23,114 bases of DNA from JAISFI01 sp031553775 (GCA_031553775.1 JAVBLA010000056.1:1-23114), one strand, 5' to 3'. Positions 1-8,431 are shown, counted from the first letter of the stretch. The notes: generated from the sequence alone by a model not told the origin. Made by a program: numbers and translations.

Positions 1-1
1 A

Positions 2-136
2 AATGCATGGATGGATAGTTTCAGAACCATTCTTAATCGGTTCGATTTTACAACATCTAGTTGGAAAGCTTTCAATTACATAGCTTTTATTGTGATTTTA
101 ATAAAGAAAATTTATAAACGAAAAAAGTCTAAATGA
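2..136 (+). mobile_element. C-terminal end of an IS transposase (IS5/IS4-like DDE type), partial
   Basis: This frame is open from the first bases of the window to a TGA at 134-136 and encodes about 44 residues. They begin NAWMDSFRTILNRFD, pass through a SSWKAFNYIAFIVILIKK stretch, and end in a lysine-rich tail. That pattern (a TNAWMD-like segment, a short loop, a hydrophobic helix, then a basic tail) is what I recognise as the C-terminus of IS5-type DDE transposases common in Bacteroidetes. Identification is from memory of the family, not from a search. The gene begins outside the window, so the catalytic residues cannot be seen. It overlaps the last codons of the propeller sensor gene on the other strand by eight bases, which suggests the right end of the insertion sequence lies just past 136, inside that gene. 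Confidence 0.72.
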
Positions 137-1511
137 CTTCACTATCGTTCAGCAGAATGATTTCAGTATCATCTATCTTTTTAACGGTACTTCCCATCCA
201 GCCTGTTTTAATCCGTTCCCGGATATACGAAGGAATGAGAAATTCTCTAAGGGCTCCGCTCTGTTTATTGAAAATGTATAATCCTTCCCGGTAAAAGCTG
301 ACCAACAGATCATTTTCGGAATAATCTGTCAGGGAATATACTTTTTGATATGAGGTAGACTGATAATGCGTAAACAGGTTGCTTTGAGGGTCATATTTAT
401 TGATGCCCCCACCATCGGTTCCGATCCAGATAAAGCCTGGCTGCTCGTGAAAGCAGGAGGCCGTTTGTTCGCTCAATCCGTATTTGGAATCGGGATAACT
501 ATTGCTGAAAGAACGCATGAAAATTTCTTTGAAACCAAGTAATCCGCCCCGGACGGTTCCGATCCATACATTACCCTGCCGGTCTTCGTATAATTTGGAA
601 ATGGCACTGGCCGGAATGGAATAGTCGTCTTCCGGACGGTGTTCCATCCGGGAAAACGCCTGTTTTTCCATGTGCAGGATATTGACGCCACCACCATCGG
701 TTCCGATCCACAAGTCCCCCTGCCGGGTAACCGTCATGTCGAGTACAACATCGTTATTCAGGGAGGAATTACGGGTATTGTATGTTTTCAAGAGTTTTCC
801 CTGCGGGGTATAGCAACTAACACCTTTTCCGTAAGAAGTGATCCACAGGTTTCCATTATGATCCCGGCAAAGGGAAACAACATTGTCTTCTTCGTGAAAA
901 TTGCATCGTTTCACTTCTCCATTGCGGATATTACAGGTAAACAGACCTTTCCAACGGGCGCCGATAAGCAGGGTCTGATCGTCCAGCATTACACCCTGTA
1001 AAGCCATATTCAGATTGTTGGTCGCTCCCCGGAATAGAATGGTTTGAAATGTTTTTGTGTCATACCGGAAAATCAGTAACCTGTCGTTCCGGAGAAAAAC
1101 GATCTGGTCTTTCAATACCACAGAACTTCTGAAAGAAAGTTGAGACAAATCTCCTTCAAGTGCCAGAAAACGATCGTTTTCCCTGTCGTACCGCATGAGG
1201 GAAGTTCGTGTGCCTATCCAAAGGTTCCGGAGAGAATCTTCTTCTATGAAAAAAATATTGTCGCTGCTGATCGAACAAGGGTCTTCTTTTTGATGATAAT
1301 ATTGCCGGAGCTTATAACCATCGTAGCGGTTCAGTCCATAATTGGTTCCAATCCATAGAAGCCCCCTGTAATCCATGCAAATAGCCCTGACATTGGATTG
1401 GGAAAGATTCTCTTTCAAGGAGATCTGTTTGAAATAGTAATTTTGTCCCGATAGAGAAAGGGAAGAAAAAAACAAGACGATCGATATGAAAAAAAATCTG
1501 ATAACCGGCAT
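129..1511 (-). CDS. Two-component regulator propeller sensor, N-terminal fragment truncated by an IS
   Basis: The 460-residue product has an N-terminal signal peptide or membrane anchor (residues 1-22). It then carries repeated beta-propeller (Reg_prop) units marked by motifs such as LLWIGTNYGLNRYD (residues 51-64), NLWIGT, DLWIGTDGGG, NVWIGT and FIWIGTDGGG. In the family, two such propellers form a periplasmic sensor followed by a Y_Y_Y domain, a transmembrane helix and a histidine kinase, often with a response regulator fused (hybrid two-component systems of glycan-use loci), over 1000 residues in all. Here the frame stops within the propeller region, and the stop codon lies where the transposase gene on the other strand ends. 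I infer that an insertion sequence removed the signalling half, so this product probably cannot signal. A TAnnTTTG-type box (TAACTTTG, 1540-1547) sits 28 bases upstream of the ATG. Confidence 0.82.
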   Translation of the reverse strand: MPVIRFFFISIVLFFSSLSLSGQNYYFKQISLKENLSQSNVRAICMDYRGLLWIGTNYGLNRYDGYKLRQYYHQKEDPCSISSDNIFFIEEDSLRNLWIGTRTSLMRYDRENDRFLALEGDLSQLSFRSSVVLKDQIVFLRNDRLLIFRYDTKTFQTILFRGATNNLNMALQGVMLDDQTLLIGARWKGLFTCNIRNGEVKRCNFHEEDNVVSLCRDHNGNLWITSYGKGVSCYTPQGKLLKTYNTRNSSLNNDVVLDMTVTRQGDLWIGTDGGGVNILHMEKQAFSRMEHRPEDDYSIPASAISKLYEDRQGNVWIGTVRGGLLGFKEIFMRSFSNSYPDSKYGLSEQTASCFHEQPGFIWIGTDGGGINKYDPQSNLFTHYQSTSYQKVYSLTDYSENDLLVSFYREGLYIFNKQSGALREFLIPSYIRERIKTGWMGSTVKKIDDTEIILLNDSEVI

Positions 1512-1539
1512 AATGATATGTTCCGATACTTTAAGATAG

Positions 1540-1547
1540 CAAAGTTA
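1540..1547 (-). promoter_or_regulatory. Putative -7 promoter box for the propeller sensor gene
   Basis: The minus strand reads TAACTTTG, a match to the Bacteroidetes -7 consensus TAnnTTTG, 28 bases before the start codon at 1511. I see no good -33 TTTG at the usual distance; that position falls in the neighbouring repeat array. Confidence 0.4.
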
Positions 1548-1557
1548 GGAAGAAAAT

Positions 1558-1606
1558 AATTGAAAATTGAAAATTATGGGATCGTTTTAATTTTCAATTT
1601 TCAATT
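1558..1606. repeat. Intergenic array A: inverted AATTGAAA-type repeats forming a 19-bp stem
   Basis: AATTGAAAATTGAAAATTA at 1558-1576 is matched by its exact reverse complement at 1588-1606, separated by 11 bases. Each arm is itself a tandem of the unit ATTGAAA. The right arm overlaps the 3' end of the second exbD gene and encodes its last three residues (Ile-Glu-Asn) and its TGA stop. In RNA it would make a long A-U hairpin just after that operon and could act as a weak terminator or 3' stabiliser. Similar units occur at 8432-8464 and 12554-12587. Confidence 0.8.
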
Positions 1607-2064
1607 CCCTCTTCCACCCCATAATTAACCTTCAACACTCCCGCCTTCCGCAATGCCTCTTCAATTTCAGATATGATTTCCATTTTTGTACCTTTATCCG
1701 CCCGGATAGAAACGGTCATCCGTTCCTGCTCGGCAGGAGAGAGGTAGGCTTTTTTTCTGGAGAAATATAGTGAAATTTCGGCGACAGTCATCCAATGGTT
1801 TTCAACCTGTATAGTTGGGCCGGCACCCATTTCCTTACGGAATTCCGGTTTCGGTTTGCCCACATAAATAAATGTATTCAGGTTTTTTTCTTCCAACTGC
1901 CTGTATTCAGTAGCATGTGGTTCTTTGAAATCTACTTTCGGAGCATCGTCCTTCATGTTGGTAACAATCATGAAGAAGAATAAAAGCGTGAAAATCAGGT
2001 CGGGAAGAGACGCTGTATTCAATGGAGGAACTTCCGGAATGTTTGATTTGCGGAATTTACTCAT
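1594..2064 (-). CDS. ExbD/TolR-family biopolymer transport protein (second ExbD)
   Basis: This 156-residue protein is the small force-transducing partner of an ExbB/TolQ proton channel in the inner membrane. It has a short cytoplasmic N-terminus, one transmembrane helix at about residues 20-37 with the conserved aspartate (D22, in SLPDLIFTLLFFFM), and a periplasmic domain. That aspartate corresponds to the one needed for proton coupling in E. coli ExbD. I chose the ATG at 2062-2064 because an AGGAGG sequence lies six bases before it and the protein then aligns with ExbD from its first residues; the frame is open further upstream, but that part overlaps the preceding gene. It overlaps the preceding exbD by eight bases, so the two are translationally coupled. 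The last codons and stop lie inside repeat array A. Confidence 0.9.
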   Translation of the reverse strand: MSKFRKSNIPEVPPLNTASLPDLIFTLLFFFMIVTNMKDDAPKVDFKEPHATEYRQLEEKNLNTFIYVGKPKPEFRKEMGAGPTIQVENHWMTVAEISLYFSRKKAYLSPAEQERMTVSIRADKGTKMEIISEIEEALRKAGVLKVNYGVEEGIEN

Positions 2065-2650
2065 GATGTTCCTCCTTTCCTGATTTTTCAGGTTTGGAAA
2101 TTTTTTGTGGATAATACTGCCTGACTGCTTTTTTTTGTAAAGGCGAAAGTTCTTTGTAAGGCCTCCCGAATTTCTGTTCTGACAGTTCATCCCTTAGTTC
2201 CCGGTATGAGGCGATCAATTCGTTCAGTACGAATACATAAGTCTCAAAATCAGCTTTGTCATCGACTGTCAGAGAAATGATATGGTCTTTGGCAATAGCA
2301 GATTCTCCCAGTAAATCGATATTTTCTTTGGCTTTTTCAGGAAGATCATCCCTGTTGTCAGGGTTGGAAATGAATAATTTGGCTAAACCTCTCAACTCCT
2401 GTTTTTCGATAACTTCTTCCCTGCATAAAATCCGGTTCTCCGCATCGATGTATACCGGAAGAAAATTTCGCTTCTTGATTTGGATGTGTTCGGTCCGGAC
2501 ATCTTCCGGCGGAGGAGGTGAAAGCCGGTTAGGCATAATAAAATCCGGATTCATCGAAGAAGTCAGGATGAAAAAAATCAGTAACAGGAAAGATATATCG
2601 GCCGCTGCACTGGAGTTGATTTCCGGTATTTTGCGTTTAGACAGACGCAC
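2057..2650 (-). CDS. ExbD/TolR-family biopolymer transport protein (first ExbD)
   Basis: This 197-residue ExbD-type protein has a basic N-terminus, a single transmembrane helix (about residues 19-34) with the conserved aspartate D18 (AADISFLLLIFFIL), and a periplasmic part longer than usual. The periplasmic part carries a proline run (PPPPED) after the membrane helix and a charged C-terminus rich in Lys and Glu that ends in His-His-Glu. It overlaps the exbB gene by 14 bases and the second exbD by eight. This is the usual Bacteroidetes layout of one ExbB with two ExbD paralogues, which probably form mixed complexes. The partner TonB or TolA-like protein is not in the window, so the process it powers (TonB-dependent uptake or envelope integrity) cannot be decided here. 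Confidence 0.9.
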   Translation of the reverse strand: MRLSKRKIPEINSSAAADISFLLLIFFILTSSMNPDFIMPNRLSPPPPEDVRTEHIQIKKRNFLPVYIDAENRILCREEVIEKQELRGLAKLFISNPDNRDDLPEKAKENIDLLGESAIAKDHIISLTVDDKADFETYVFVLNELIASYRELRDELSEQKFGRPYKELSPLQKKAVRQYYPQKISKPEKSGKEEHHE

Positions 2651-3431
2651 GGTGTTCGTATTTGGCTTTATACTGAATAATCAGGTCTAATAGCGTAATA
2701 GACGAGTCTTCCATCTTATGAATAATGTTTTCGTCTTTTGTGAGCAGATAATTGTAAAATAATTGCAGGATTACAGCTACGATCAACCCTCCAACAGTGG
2801 TGATCAGGGCAACTTTCATCCCTGCAGCTACGATAGCGGGGCTGATGCTGGAGGCCATTTGTATATCGTCGAAGGCCTGCACCATTCCCAATACCGTACC
2901 TAAAAAACCGAGTGAAGGAGCCATAGCGATAAATAAGGTAATCCACGAGAAGTTTTTTTCTAACAGTCCGGTTTGGACACTTCCGTATGACACGATCGAT
3001 TTTTCGATGATATCGATATCCTGGTCGATCCGCATCAATCCCTGGTAAATGATAGAAGCTACGGGTCCCCTGGTATTACGGGCAATGTCTTTTGCACTTT
3101 CTACATCACCTTTTTCCAATGCATCTTCGATTTTTTTGATCAGTTTTTTACTATTGACATCAGCCAGATTCAGATAAAAAGTTCTTTCTATGCAGATAGC
3201 CAGACCGAAAATTAAACAAGCGGAGATCACACTCATAAAATAAGGGTTTCCTTCTATGAACTTGGTCTTCAGTTGATAATAAAAGCCCTCTTCTTGTTTA
3301 GCTTCGTCAGGAATTTGTCCTGCCAGCCGGATTTCTTCCGACAGATCGATGGTATCTCCTTCTTCCTGCGGGAAAGAAGGCATAACAAAGGTAAACAGAA
3401 TGAAGCAGTATAGGATGATTTTTCGTTTCAT
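2637..3431 (-). CDS. MotA/TolQ/ExbB proton channel family protein
   Basis: This 264-residue inner-membrane protein is the proton-channel subunit of an ExbB-ExbD energy-transducing complex. It starts with a cleavable-looking signal segment (residues 1-21). Three membrane helices follow at about 65-82, 161-184 and 199-225, with a cytoplasmic loop between the first two. The family signatures are visible: APSLGFLGTVLGMVQAF at 171-187 and KVALITTVGGLIVAV at 206-220. It is the first gene of a three-gene operon with the two exbD genes downstream, all overlapping. A TACTTTTG box at 3455-3462 lies 23 bases before the start codon. Sequence alone does not separate an ExbB role from a TolQ role. Confidence 0.93.
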   Translation of the reverse strand: MKRKIILYCFILFTFVMPSFPQEEGDTIDLSEEIRLAGQIPDEAKQEEGFYYQLKTKFIEGNPYFMSVISACLIFGLAICIERTFYLNLADVNSKKLIKKIEDALEKGDVESAKDIARNTRGPVASIIYQGLMRIDQDIDIIEKSIVSYGSVQTGLLEKNFSWITLFIAMAPSLGFLGTVLGMVQAFDDIQMASSISPAIVAAGMKVALITTVGGLIVAVILQLFYNYLLTKDENIIHKMEDSSITLLDLIIQYKAKYEHRASV

Positions 3432-3454
3432 GCCGGATTTGTATTAAGTTTTTG

Positions 3455-3462
3455 CAAAAGTA
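3455..3462 (-). promoter_or_regulatory. Putative -7 promoter box for the exbB-exbD-exbD operon
   Basis: The minus strand reads TACTTTTG, matching TAnnTTTG, 23 bases upstream of the exbB start codon. A clear -33 element is not visible. Confidence 0.5.
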
Positions 3463-3524
3463 CATTGTTTTATGGAAAAACCCGGTAGCCGTTTGGATAT
3501 TTTAAATACCTGAAAGGATTTGGT

Positions 3525-3589
3525 ATAAAAAAACGTTGCCTGAAAAACTGCTCTGATGTTACTTGTATCAGAAACAGCCTTTCAGGCAA
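3525..3589 (-). terminator. Intrinsic terminator of the large surface-protein gene
   Basis: TTGCCTGAAA at 3536-3545 and TTTCAGGCAA at 3580-3589 form a perfect 10-bp stem, with a nested CTGAT/ATCAG stem (3553-3557, 3567-3571) inside. On the minus strand the hairpin is followed by seven Ts (A run at 3527-3533). It lies 26 bases beyond the stop codon of the surface-protein gene. Confidence 0.85.
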
Positions 3590-3614
3590 TATTTAATTTT
3601 GAGTGTTTAATCTA

Positions 3615-6600
3615 TTATTTATTAACCACTCTTATTACTTTTCCTGTTTCAGCGACTTGGACAATATACAAGCCTTTTTCTGTAACAGGGATAGTTACTT
3701 CATTGATAATTGCTTTCGCACTTGCTATTTTGGCGCCTTGGGCATTGAACACATAAATGGTATTACCTGCATCCAGATTAGCTACTTTCAATGTCCCGTT
3801 TGCTGCAAAAGCATACACAACAGCAGCATTCATATCATCAATTCCTGTATTCGGAGCTATGGTGAATGAGAAAGTATAGGCAGTTGTGAAACCTGTAATA
3901 GTTCCGGCGGGAATTGTTATCACATACTCAGCTAAATTTTCAAAATCAGCATGCGTAATAGTCAGAACTGCACCACTGATAGAAGCGCTGACACCTGCTA
4001 CGTTACCGCCTGATTTTTTAGCGATAGCGATAGCCGACAAGTTTGTAGATGCAACATTTTGGTTGAAAGTAACCGTAATTGCTGCATTCTTGGTTACTGC
4101 TGTGGCTTTGTCTGCCGGACTTGTGCTCAATACTGAAATCGGAAGAGATGCTGTCGTAAACGAGAATGTGTAGGCGTTTGAAAAACCGGTGATGGTTCCA
4201 GTAGGAATTGTAACTACATATTCGGTAAGATAATCGAAATCGGCATGAGCGATGGTCAGAACTGCACCAGAGATAGAACCGCTTACACTTGCTACATTGC
4301 CGCCTGATTTCTTGGCAATAGTGATAGCAGATAAGCTTGTAGATGCAACATTCTGGTTGAATGTAACCGTAACTGCTGCATCTTTAGCTACTGCAGTGGC
4401 TTTGTCTGTCGGTGTTGTACCGGAAACAGCAACCGGAAGAGCACCTGTAGTGAAGGAGAATATAATAGTCTCAAATTGTCCTTCTAAAGTACCGGCCGGA
4501 ATCGTCACCGTATATACTGTAGAATAAGCAAAATTGTCATGAGCAATCGTCATTGTGGAACCATCTAATGTGGCGGAAACATTCGATACGGCTGTACCGG
4601 CTGCATTTTTAATGACAACGCCTGTCAGAGATACAGCGGCAATAGCCTGGTTGAAGGTTACGGAAACCATAGCTCCGATAGCAACATTAACAGCGTTGTT
4701 TGCAGGAGCGGTACTCGCTGTTGCAAGAGGAGTTTCCCATCTTAAAACAGGATAACCTTCTGTAGCCGGCATAGCCCATATATTAGCAAAATCCCAACCC
4801 AATGTTGTAGCATAAAATGCTTTGGATGTAGCGTTTGCATCTCCGTCTGGAATATTGGCTCCGTGTCTCTTAGTTGTGCCATAATCGACATTTTCGATAG
4901 AAATAGTATTATCTTTTACAATAGTCGCAGCTAATGAATAGTTTTCCAACAAAATAGCAGCTGAATTATTATTCATGTCTGCAATACGGAAGGGGAAGTG
5001 GTCGCTTTTGACTGAACTAGCAAGATTGACGCAATGATCGATTGATAAAGGTTTATTTTTATCCATTAAACCGAGAATACCACAAGCTCTGCCGTAATTT
5101 TTAGTTTCTACAGTTCCGGCAAAGTAGGATTTTGATACGATCATCGGATTCACATCTTCTCCCTCATTGGCAGCACCCACAAGACCGGCTACCTGGTAAG
5201 TCCTTGCATTCATTTCGCAACCCGATGCATAGCAGTTTTCTATTTTGGTTGCCCATTCCATTTTACCTGTAATAGCTCCGGCACGGTCATGTGCTTCGAT
5301 TTTACTATTTTTAACGTAGCATTGTTCAATAGTTACTCTATCGGCAAAACCTACAATGGCTCCGACATTTTCGTAACCGTTCAATGTAGCATTCTCAATA
5401 CCCAGATTCTTGATTACGGCTTCGTTGGCTTTTCCGAATAAACCGATTTCGTTTGAGCCGGAAGCATCGACTTTCAAGCCTTTAATCACATGACCTCTGC
5501 CGTCCAGCGTACCGGCAAACGGAGTAGTCGAATTTCCGACTGGTGTCCATGTTTTGCCTGTCAGGTCAATGTCATTGGCTAAGTAATATCCTAATATCAG
5601 GTTGTTAGCCATGCCCGCTAATTCTTCAGGAGTGCTGATGGCCACAGGATTTTTAGAAGGATCCCAAATGTTGATGGTCAACAAGGAAGTTGCAGTTGCG
5701 CCACCGATGGAAGTTGTAATGGCGGCTGTTCCTGCTTCATTACCTGCCGTAAAGTTGTATTTGCTTGCGATAGTGGCATCCTGAGTAAAGTTACCCAATG
5801 TAGGAGTAGCAGAAAGGGTAATAGTATTTCCATCGGAACTAGCGATGTAAAAATCACCAAGGCTTTTACCTATTTTCATATTAACGATAGCATCTTTTGA
5901 AATTTTTCCAAATAAGACTGCATAAGGAATTTGAACTGTTTTTTGACATTTCAAGGTAGGATAAGATTGACTTTCTGCAATGATCCATGTATTTGTGAAA
6001 TCCCATGGAATACCGTTCGTTCCGGAGAATTTTTCTGTCGATGTATAGAATGCTGCAGATTTCAGGTCGGCTGCTGTTACACTGGCTCCATGCTTTTTAT
6101 TGGCCGCTGCACTGCCGTCTGTAGAAGAAATATAACTTCCGTTAATGACGGATTTTTCCCAGCCATAGTTACAGGCTAATACAGCACTTTCATTTTGAAC
6201 AACGCGCCCTACACTTCCTCCCGAAGCAGATAAAATCAATGGCATAGACACACAGTTGATTATTTTGGTGTTGCCGGCAGTCCCTTCAATTAATGAAACC
6301 ATAGGACTTACATTAGTACCTGATCCGTCTATTCTGTAAACAGTTCCTGCAAAATAACACCGGTCGATAGTTCCGGTTGTTGTAACGCCAACAAGTCCTC
6401 CTACCTGGGTTTGTGTTGTAGAGACATAAGCTGTACTGTAGCAATTCGTAATACTTGAAGTATGCAATTGCCCAACTAAGGCGCCTACGTGGTCACGTCC
6501 CTCAATATAAGAATCAGATACAAAACATTCGAAAATTTTGGTATTGTTGTTGGCACGTCCTACCAGAGCGGAAGCATCTACATCTCCGATAACTTTAGCC

Positions 6601-8153
6601 TGAACGATACCCACCTGTTTAATCTCGGCGCCATCCGTAGTTCCGAATAATCCGGTTCCACTGGTTTTCAGGTTGATCTTCATTCCTTTGATCACATACC
6701 CGTTGCCGTTGAGTTTACCTTTGAAAGGTGCATTGGCATTTCCTATTGGAGTCCAGTCGCTGATATCGGATAAATCGATGTCGTTAGCCAAAGTATATTC
6801 ACCTGTCAATCCGAAACGGATCCAACCCAACTGCTCGGCAGTTGTAATTGTGGAACTAACCTGGATTACTTCGATAGGATAAGTTTTTACGACCGGAGCG
6901 ATACGGGCATCACCTGTTGTAGAAATAGTGATAGAGTAGTTTCCTGTAACAGACGCGGTCAGTTTGAATCCTCCGTTGGCAATAGGAGTTACCGTTAATT
7001 TGGCCGGATCGGAACTGGTTACGGATACGGCATTATCCATTAATGAAATAGGATAGATGTCTAATGGAGTAGCTATATCTAATTTCTGACCGCTTACAGT
7101 AGGGAGAACACCGGCTAAGCCGTCGAATGCTTTGGGAGCAGTTCCTTTTTCCAGCATTTTAGACAAAAGAGGGAAATATCCGTCGTTCAGAGTCCAGTCA
7201 GTAGCGCTCCAGGTGGCTGTACCTGTATAGAATGCTGCAGTTTTCAATGTGGCTAAAGTTTGTGGGTCTCCATATTGTGTATTCGGACCTGTACCTGTTT
7301 GATTATAAACAGTTAAACCTGCATATGTGCCGCCTTTCATAATATCGTTGCGGTAATAGTTGTTCAGTACGGTATAAGCTTTACCATTAGGATTACCGAT
7401 AATCGGATGAATACTTCCCGAATTATTATTGATTAAAGCTTTTGCAGCTACAACGGTATTTTGAACGGTTGGAGTAGCGTTATCCACTAAAGGAGCAACA
7501 CCACCCATATTCGTCGAGTTCAAACATCTTACCAAACCGGTAAAGAAGCATTTATCGACAATACCCTGATTATTCATCATACCGACAATACCACCAACCT
7601 GAGAGGCACGGGTATATACATCGGCTGAAATATAACAATTTTCAACGGTACCTCCTCCGTTGTCATAGTAAAGACCTCCGGTAAGTCCGCCTACGTGGTC
7701 ATTTCCTTCTACATAACTGTTCACTACAAAACAGTTTTGTACTTTGGCGTTTCCTTTTACTTCTCCGGTAAGGGCGCCGACATGATTTTGAGCTTTAATG
7801 CTGACATTGCTGATCCCTAAATTTTTGATAGTACCGCCTTTTAATATGTAACATAATGTTCCCACGTTATTTTGGGTGGTTTTATCAAAAGTAAATCCGC
7901 TGATGACATATCCGTCACCGTCGAAAGTTCCGTTAAACTCGGAGAGAGGAGTCCAATTGGCACCTGCCAGATCAATATTGGCAGTCAGTTTGTAGTTGCC
8001 ACCAGATGTCATGGCTTTCAGGCCGGCAACATCCGAAATAGCAGTCTGCGCATTCGCCGGAGAAACAAGCCCGACAATTACAAAAGCAAATAACGCTCTA
8101 AGGACTGTGTTTTTCCACATCCCTAAATTTCTTTTTAGAGTAATTTTCTTCAT
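3615..8153 (-). CDS. Large exported repeat protein: three GLUG modules, three Ig-like (Big_5) repeats, C-terminal sorting-like domain
   Basis: The 1512-residue product begins with a signal peptide ending near SPANAQ (about residue 36). Three modules of about 300 residues follow, starting near residues 37, 434 and 838. Each opens with a strand such as ITTAEQLG or ISTPEELAGM, then ANDIDL..WTP(I/V)GN, G.L(D/N)G.G(Y/H)VIKG, and several GLUG-like units (VGGLVG..., VGALTG, AGLVGAANEG). Linkers between modules look Ig-like. From about 1143 come three Big_5-type Ig domains (TFNQ, ITIAKKSGGNVA, LTIAHADF, YVVTIP). The last 80 residues resemble the DUF6383/type-9-secretion-like C-terminal domains of Bacteroidales. 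I infer a cell-surface or secreted protein, perhaps adhesive; the ligand is unknown. I start at the ATG at 8151-8153 because it gives a normal signal peptide; an in-frame ATG at 8178-8180 would add nine residues. Neither has a visible Shine-Dalgarno. Confidence 0.85.
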   Translation of the reverse strand: MKKITLKRNLGMWKNTVLRALFAFVIVGLVSPANAQTAISDVAGLKAMTSGGNYKLTANIDLAGANWTPLSEFNGTFDGDGYVISGFTFDKTTQNNVGTLCYILKGGTIKNLGISNVSIKAQNHVGALTGEVKGNAKVQNCFVVNSYVEGNDHVGGLTGGLYYDNGGGTVENCYISADVYTRASQVGGIVGMMNNQGIVDKCFFTGLVRCLNSTNMGGVAPLVDNATPTVQNTVVAAKALINNNSGSIHPIIGNPNGKAYTVLNNYYRNDIMKGGTYAGLTVYNQTGTGPNTQYGDPQTLATLKTAAFYTGTATWSATDWTLNDGYFPLLSKMLEKGTAPKAFDGLAGVLPTVSGQKLDIATPLDIYPISLMDNAVSVTSSDPAKLTVTPIANGGFKLTASVTGNYSITISTTGDARIAPVVKTYPIEVIQVSSTITTAEQLGWIRFGLTGEYTLANDIDLSDISDWTPIGNANAPFKGKLNGNGYVIKGMKINLKTSGTGLFGTTDGAEIKQVGIVQAKVIGDVDASALVGRANNNTKIFECFVSDSYIEGRDHVGALVGQLHTSSITNCYSTAYVSTTQTQVGGLVGVTTTGTIDRCYFAGTVYRIDGSGTNVSPMVSLIEGTAGNTKIINCVSMPLILSASGGSVGRVVQNESAVLACNYGWEKSVINGSYISSTDGSAAANKKHGASVTAADLKSAAFYTSTEKFSGTNGIPWDFTNTWIIAESQSYPTLKCQKTVQIPYAVLFGKISKDAIVNMKIGKSLGDFYIASSDGNTITLSATPTLGNFTQDATIASKYNFTAGNEAGTAAITTSIGGATATSLLTINIWDPSKNPVAISTPEELAGMANNLILGYYLANDIDLTGKTWTPVGNSTTPFAGTLDGRGHVIKGLKVDASGSNEIGLFGKANEAVIKNLGIENATLNGYENVGAIVGFADRVTIEQCYVKNSKIEAHDRAGAITGKMEWATKIENCYASGCEMNARTYQVAGLVGAANEGEDVNPMIVSKSYFAGTVETKNYGRACGILGLMDKNKPLSIDHCVNLASSVKSDHFPFRIADMNNNSAAILLENYSLAATIVKDNTISIENVDYGTTKRHGANIPDGDANATSKAFYATTLGWDFANIWAMPATEGYPVLRWETPLATASTAPANNAVNVAIGAMVSVTFNQAIAAVSLTGVVIKNAAGTAVSNVSATLDGSTMTIAHDNFAYSTVYTVTIPAGTLEGQFETIIFSFTTGALPVAVSGTTPTDKATAVAKDAAVTVTFNQNVASTSLSAITIAKKSGGNVASVSGSISGAVLTIAHADFDYLTEYVVTIPTGTITGFSNAYTFSFTTASLPISVLSTSPADKATAVTKNAAITVTFNQNVASTNLSAIAIAKKSGGNVAGVSASISGAVLTITHADFENLAEYVITIPAGTITGFTTAYTFSFTIAPNTGIDDMNAAVVYAFAANGTLKVANLDAGNTIYVFNAQGAKIASAKAIINEVTIPVTEKGLYIVQVAETGKVIRVVNK
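3855..4730 (-). repeat. Three tandem Big_5 (Ig-like) coding repeats, two of them highly similar
   Basis: The 3' part of the surface-protein gene holds three repeats of about 290 bases. The two nearest the 3' end (roughly 3860-4150 and 4155-4445) match at most positions by eye, including the segments encoding TFNQNVAS and AKKSGGNVA. The third (about 4450-4730) is more diverged. Boundaries are approximate. Confidence 0.75.
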
Positions 8154-8333
8154 TTTAACTGAATTAAAAGTTTGTAGCATGAATTAGATTTATATTGATA
8201 TTAGATTTGATGGATACATGACATTAATCGTGTGTATCAGGGAAGAATTTTTATTTAGAATGTCTTCATAAGCAGCTGAATAAAAGATTTAATAAAAAAT
8301 ACAGTTAATCAATTAAGTTATCCATATCAAAAC

Positions 8334-8356
8334 GCAACATATTTGTTGCATTTTTT
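8334..8356 (+). terminator. Small hairpin with T-run, terminator-like
   Basis: GCAACA (8334-8339) and TGTTGC (8344-8349) make a six-bp stem with a four-base loop, followed by an A and six Ts on the plus strand. No plus-strand gene lies directly upstream, so it may block antisense transcription, or it may act as a structure in the leader of the leftward gene. The stem is short. Confidence 0.3.
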
Positions 8357-8431
8357 ACAGATAATATAATATTTAGACGTATAAGTAAAAAAAACTACTC
8401 ACTCAAATTCCATTTATTTTTTCAATAATCA

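Noticed and set aside
2065..2190. Longer N-terminus for the second ExbD
   Set aside because: The extra residues only translate the overlapping first exbD gene in another frame. The internal ATG has a strong AGGAGG site and matches the family's start.
3886..4755. Several plus-strand frames opposite the Ig-like repeats of the surface protein
   Set aside because: They are periodic because the repeats are periodic. Their products are low-complexity Ala/Val/Pro translations with no domain.
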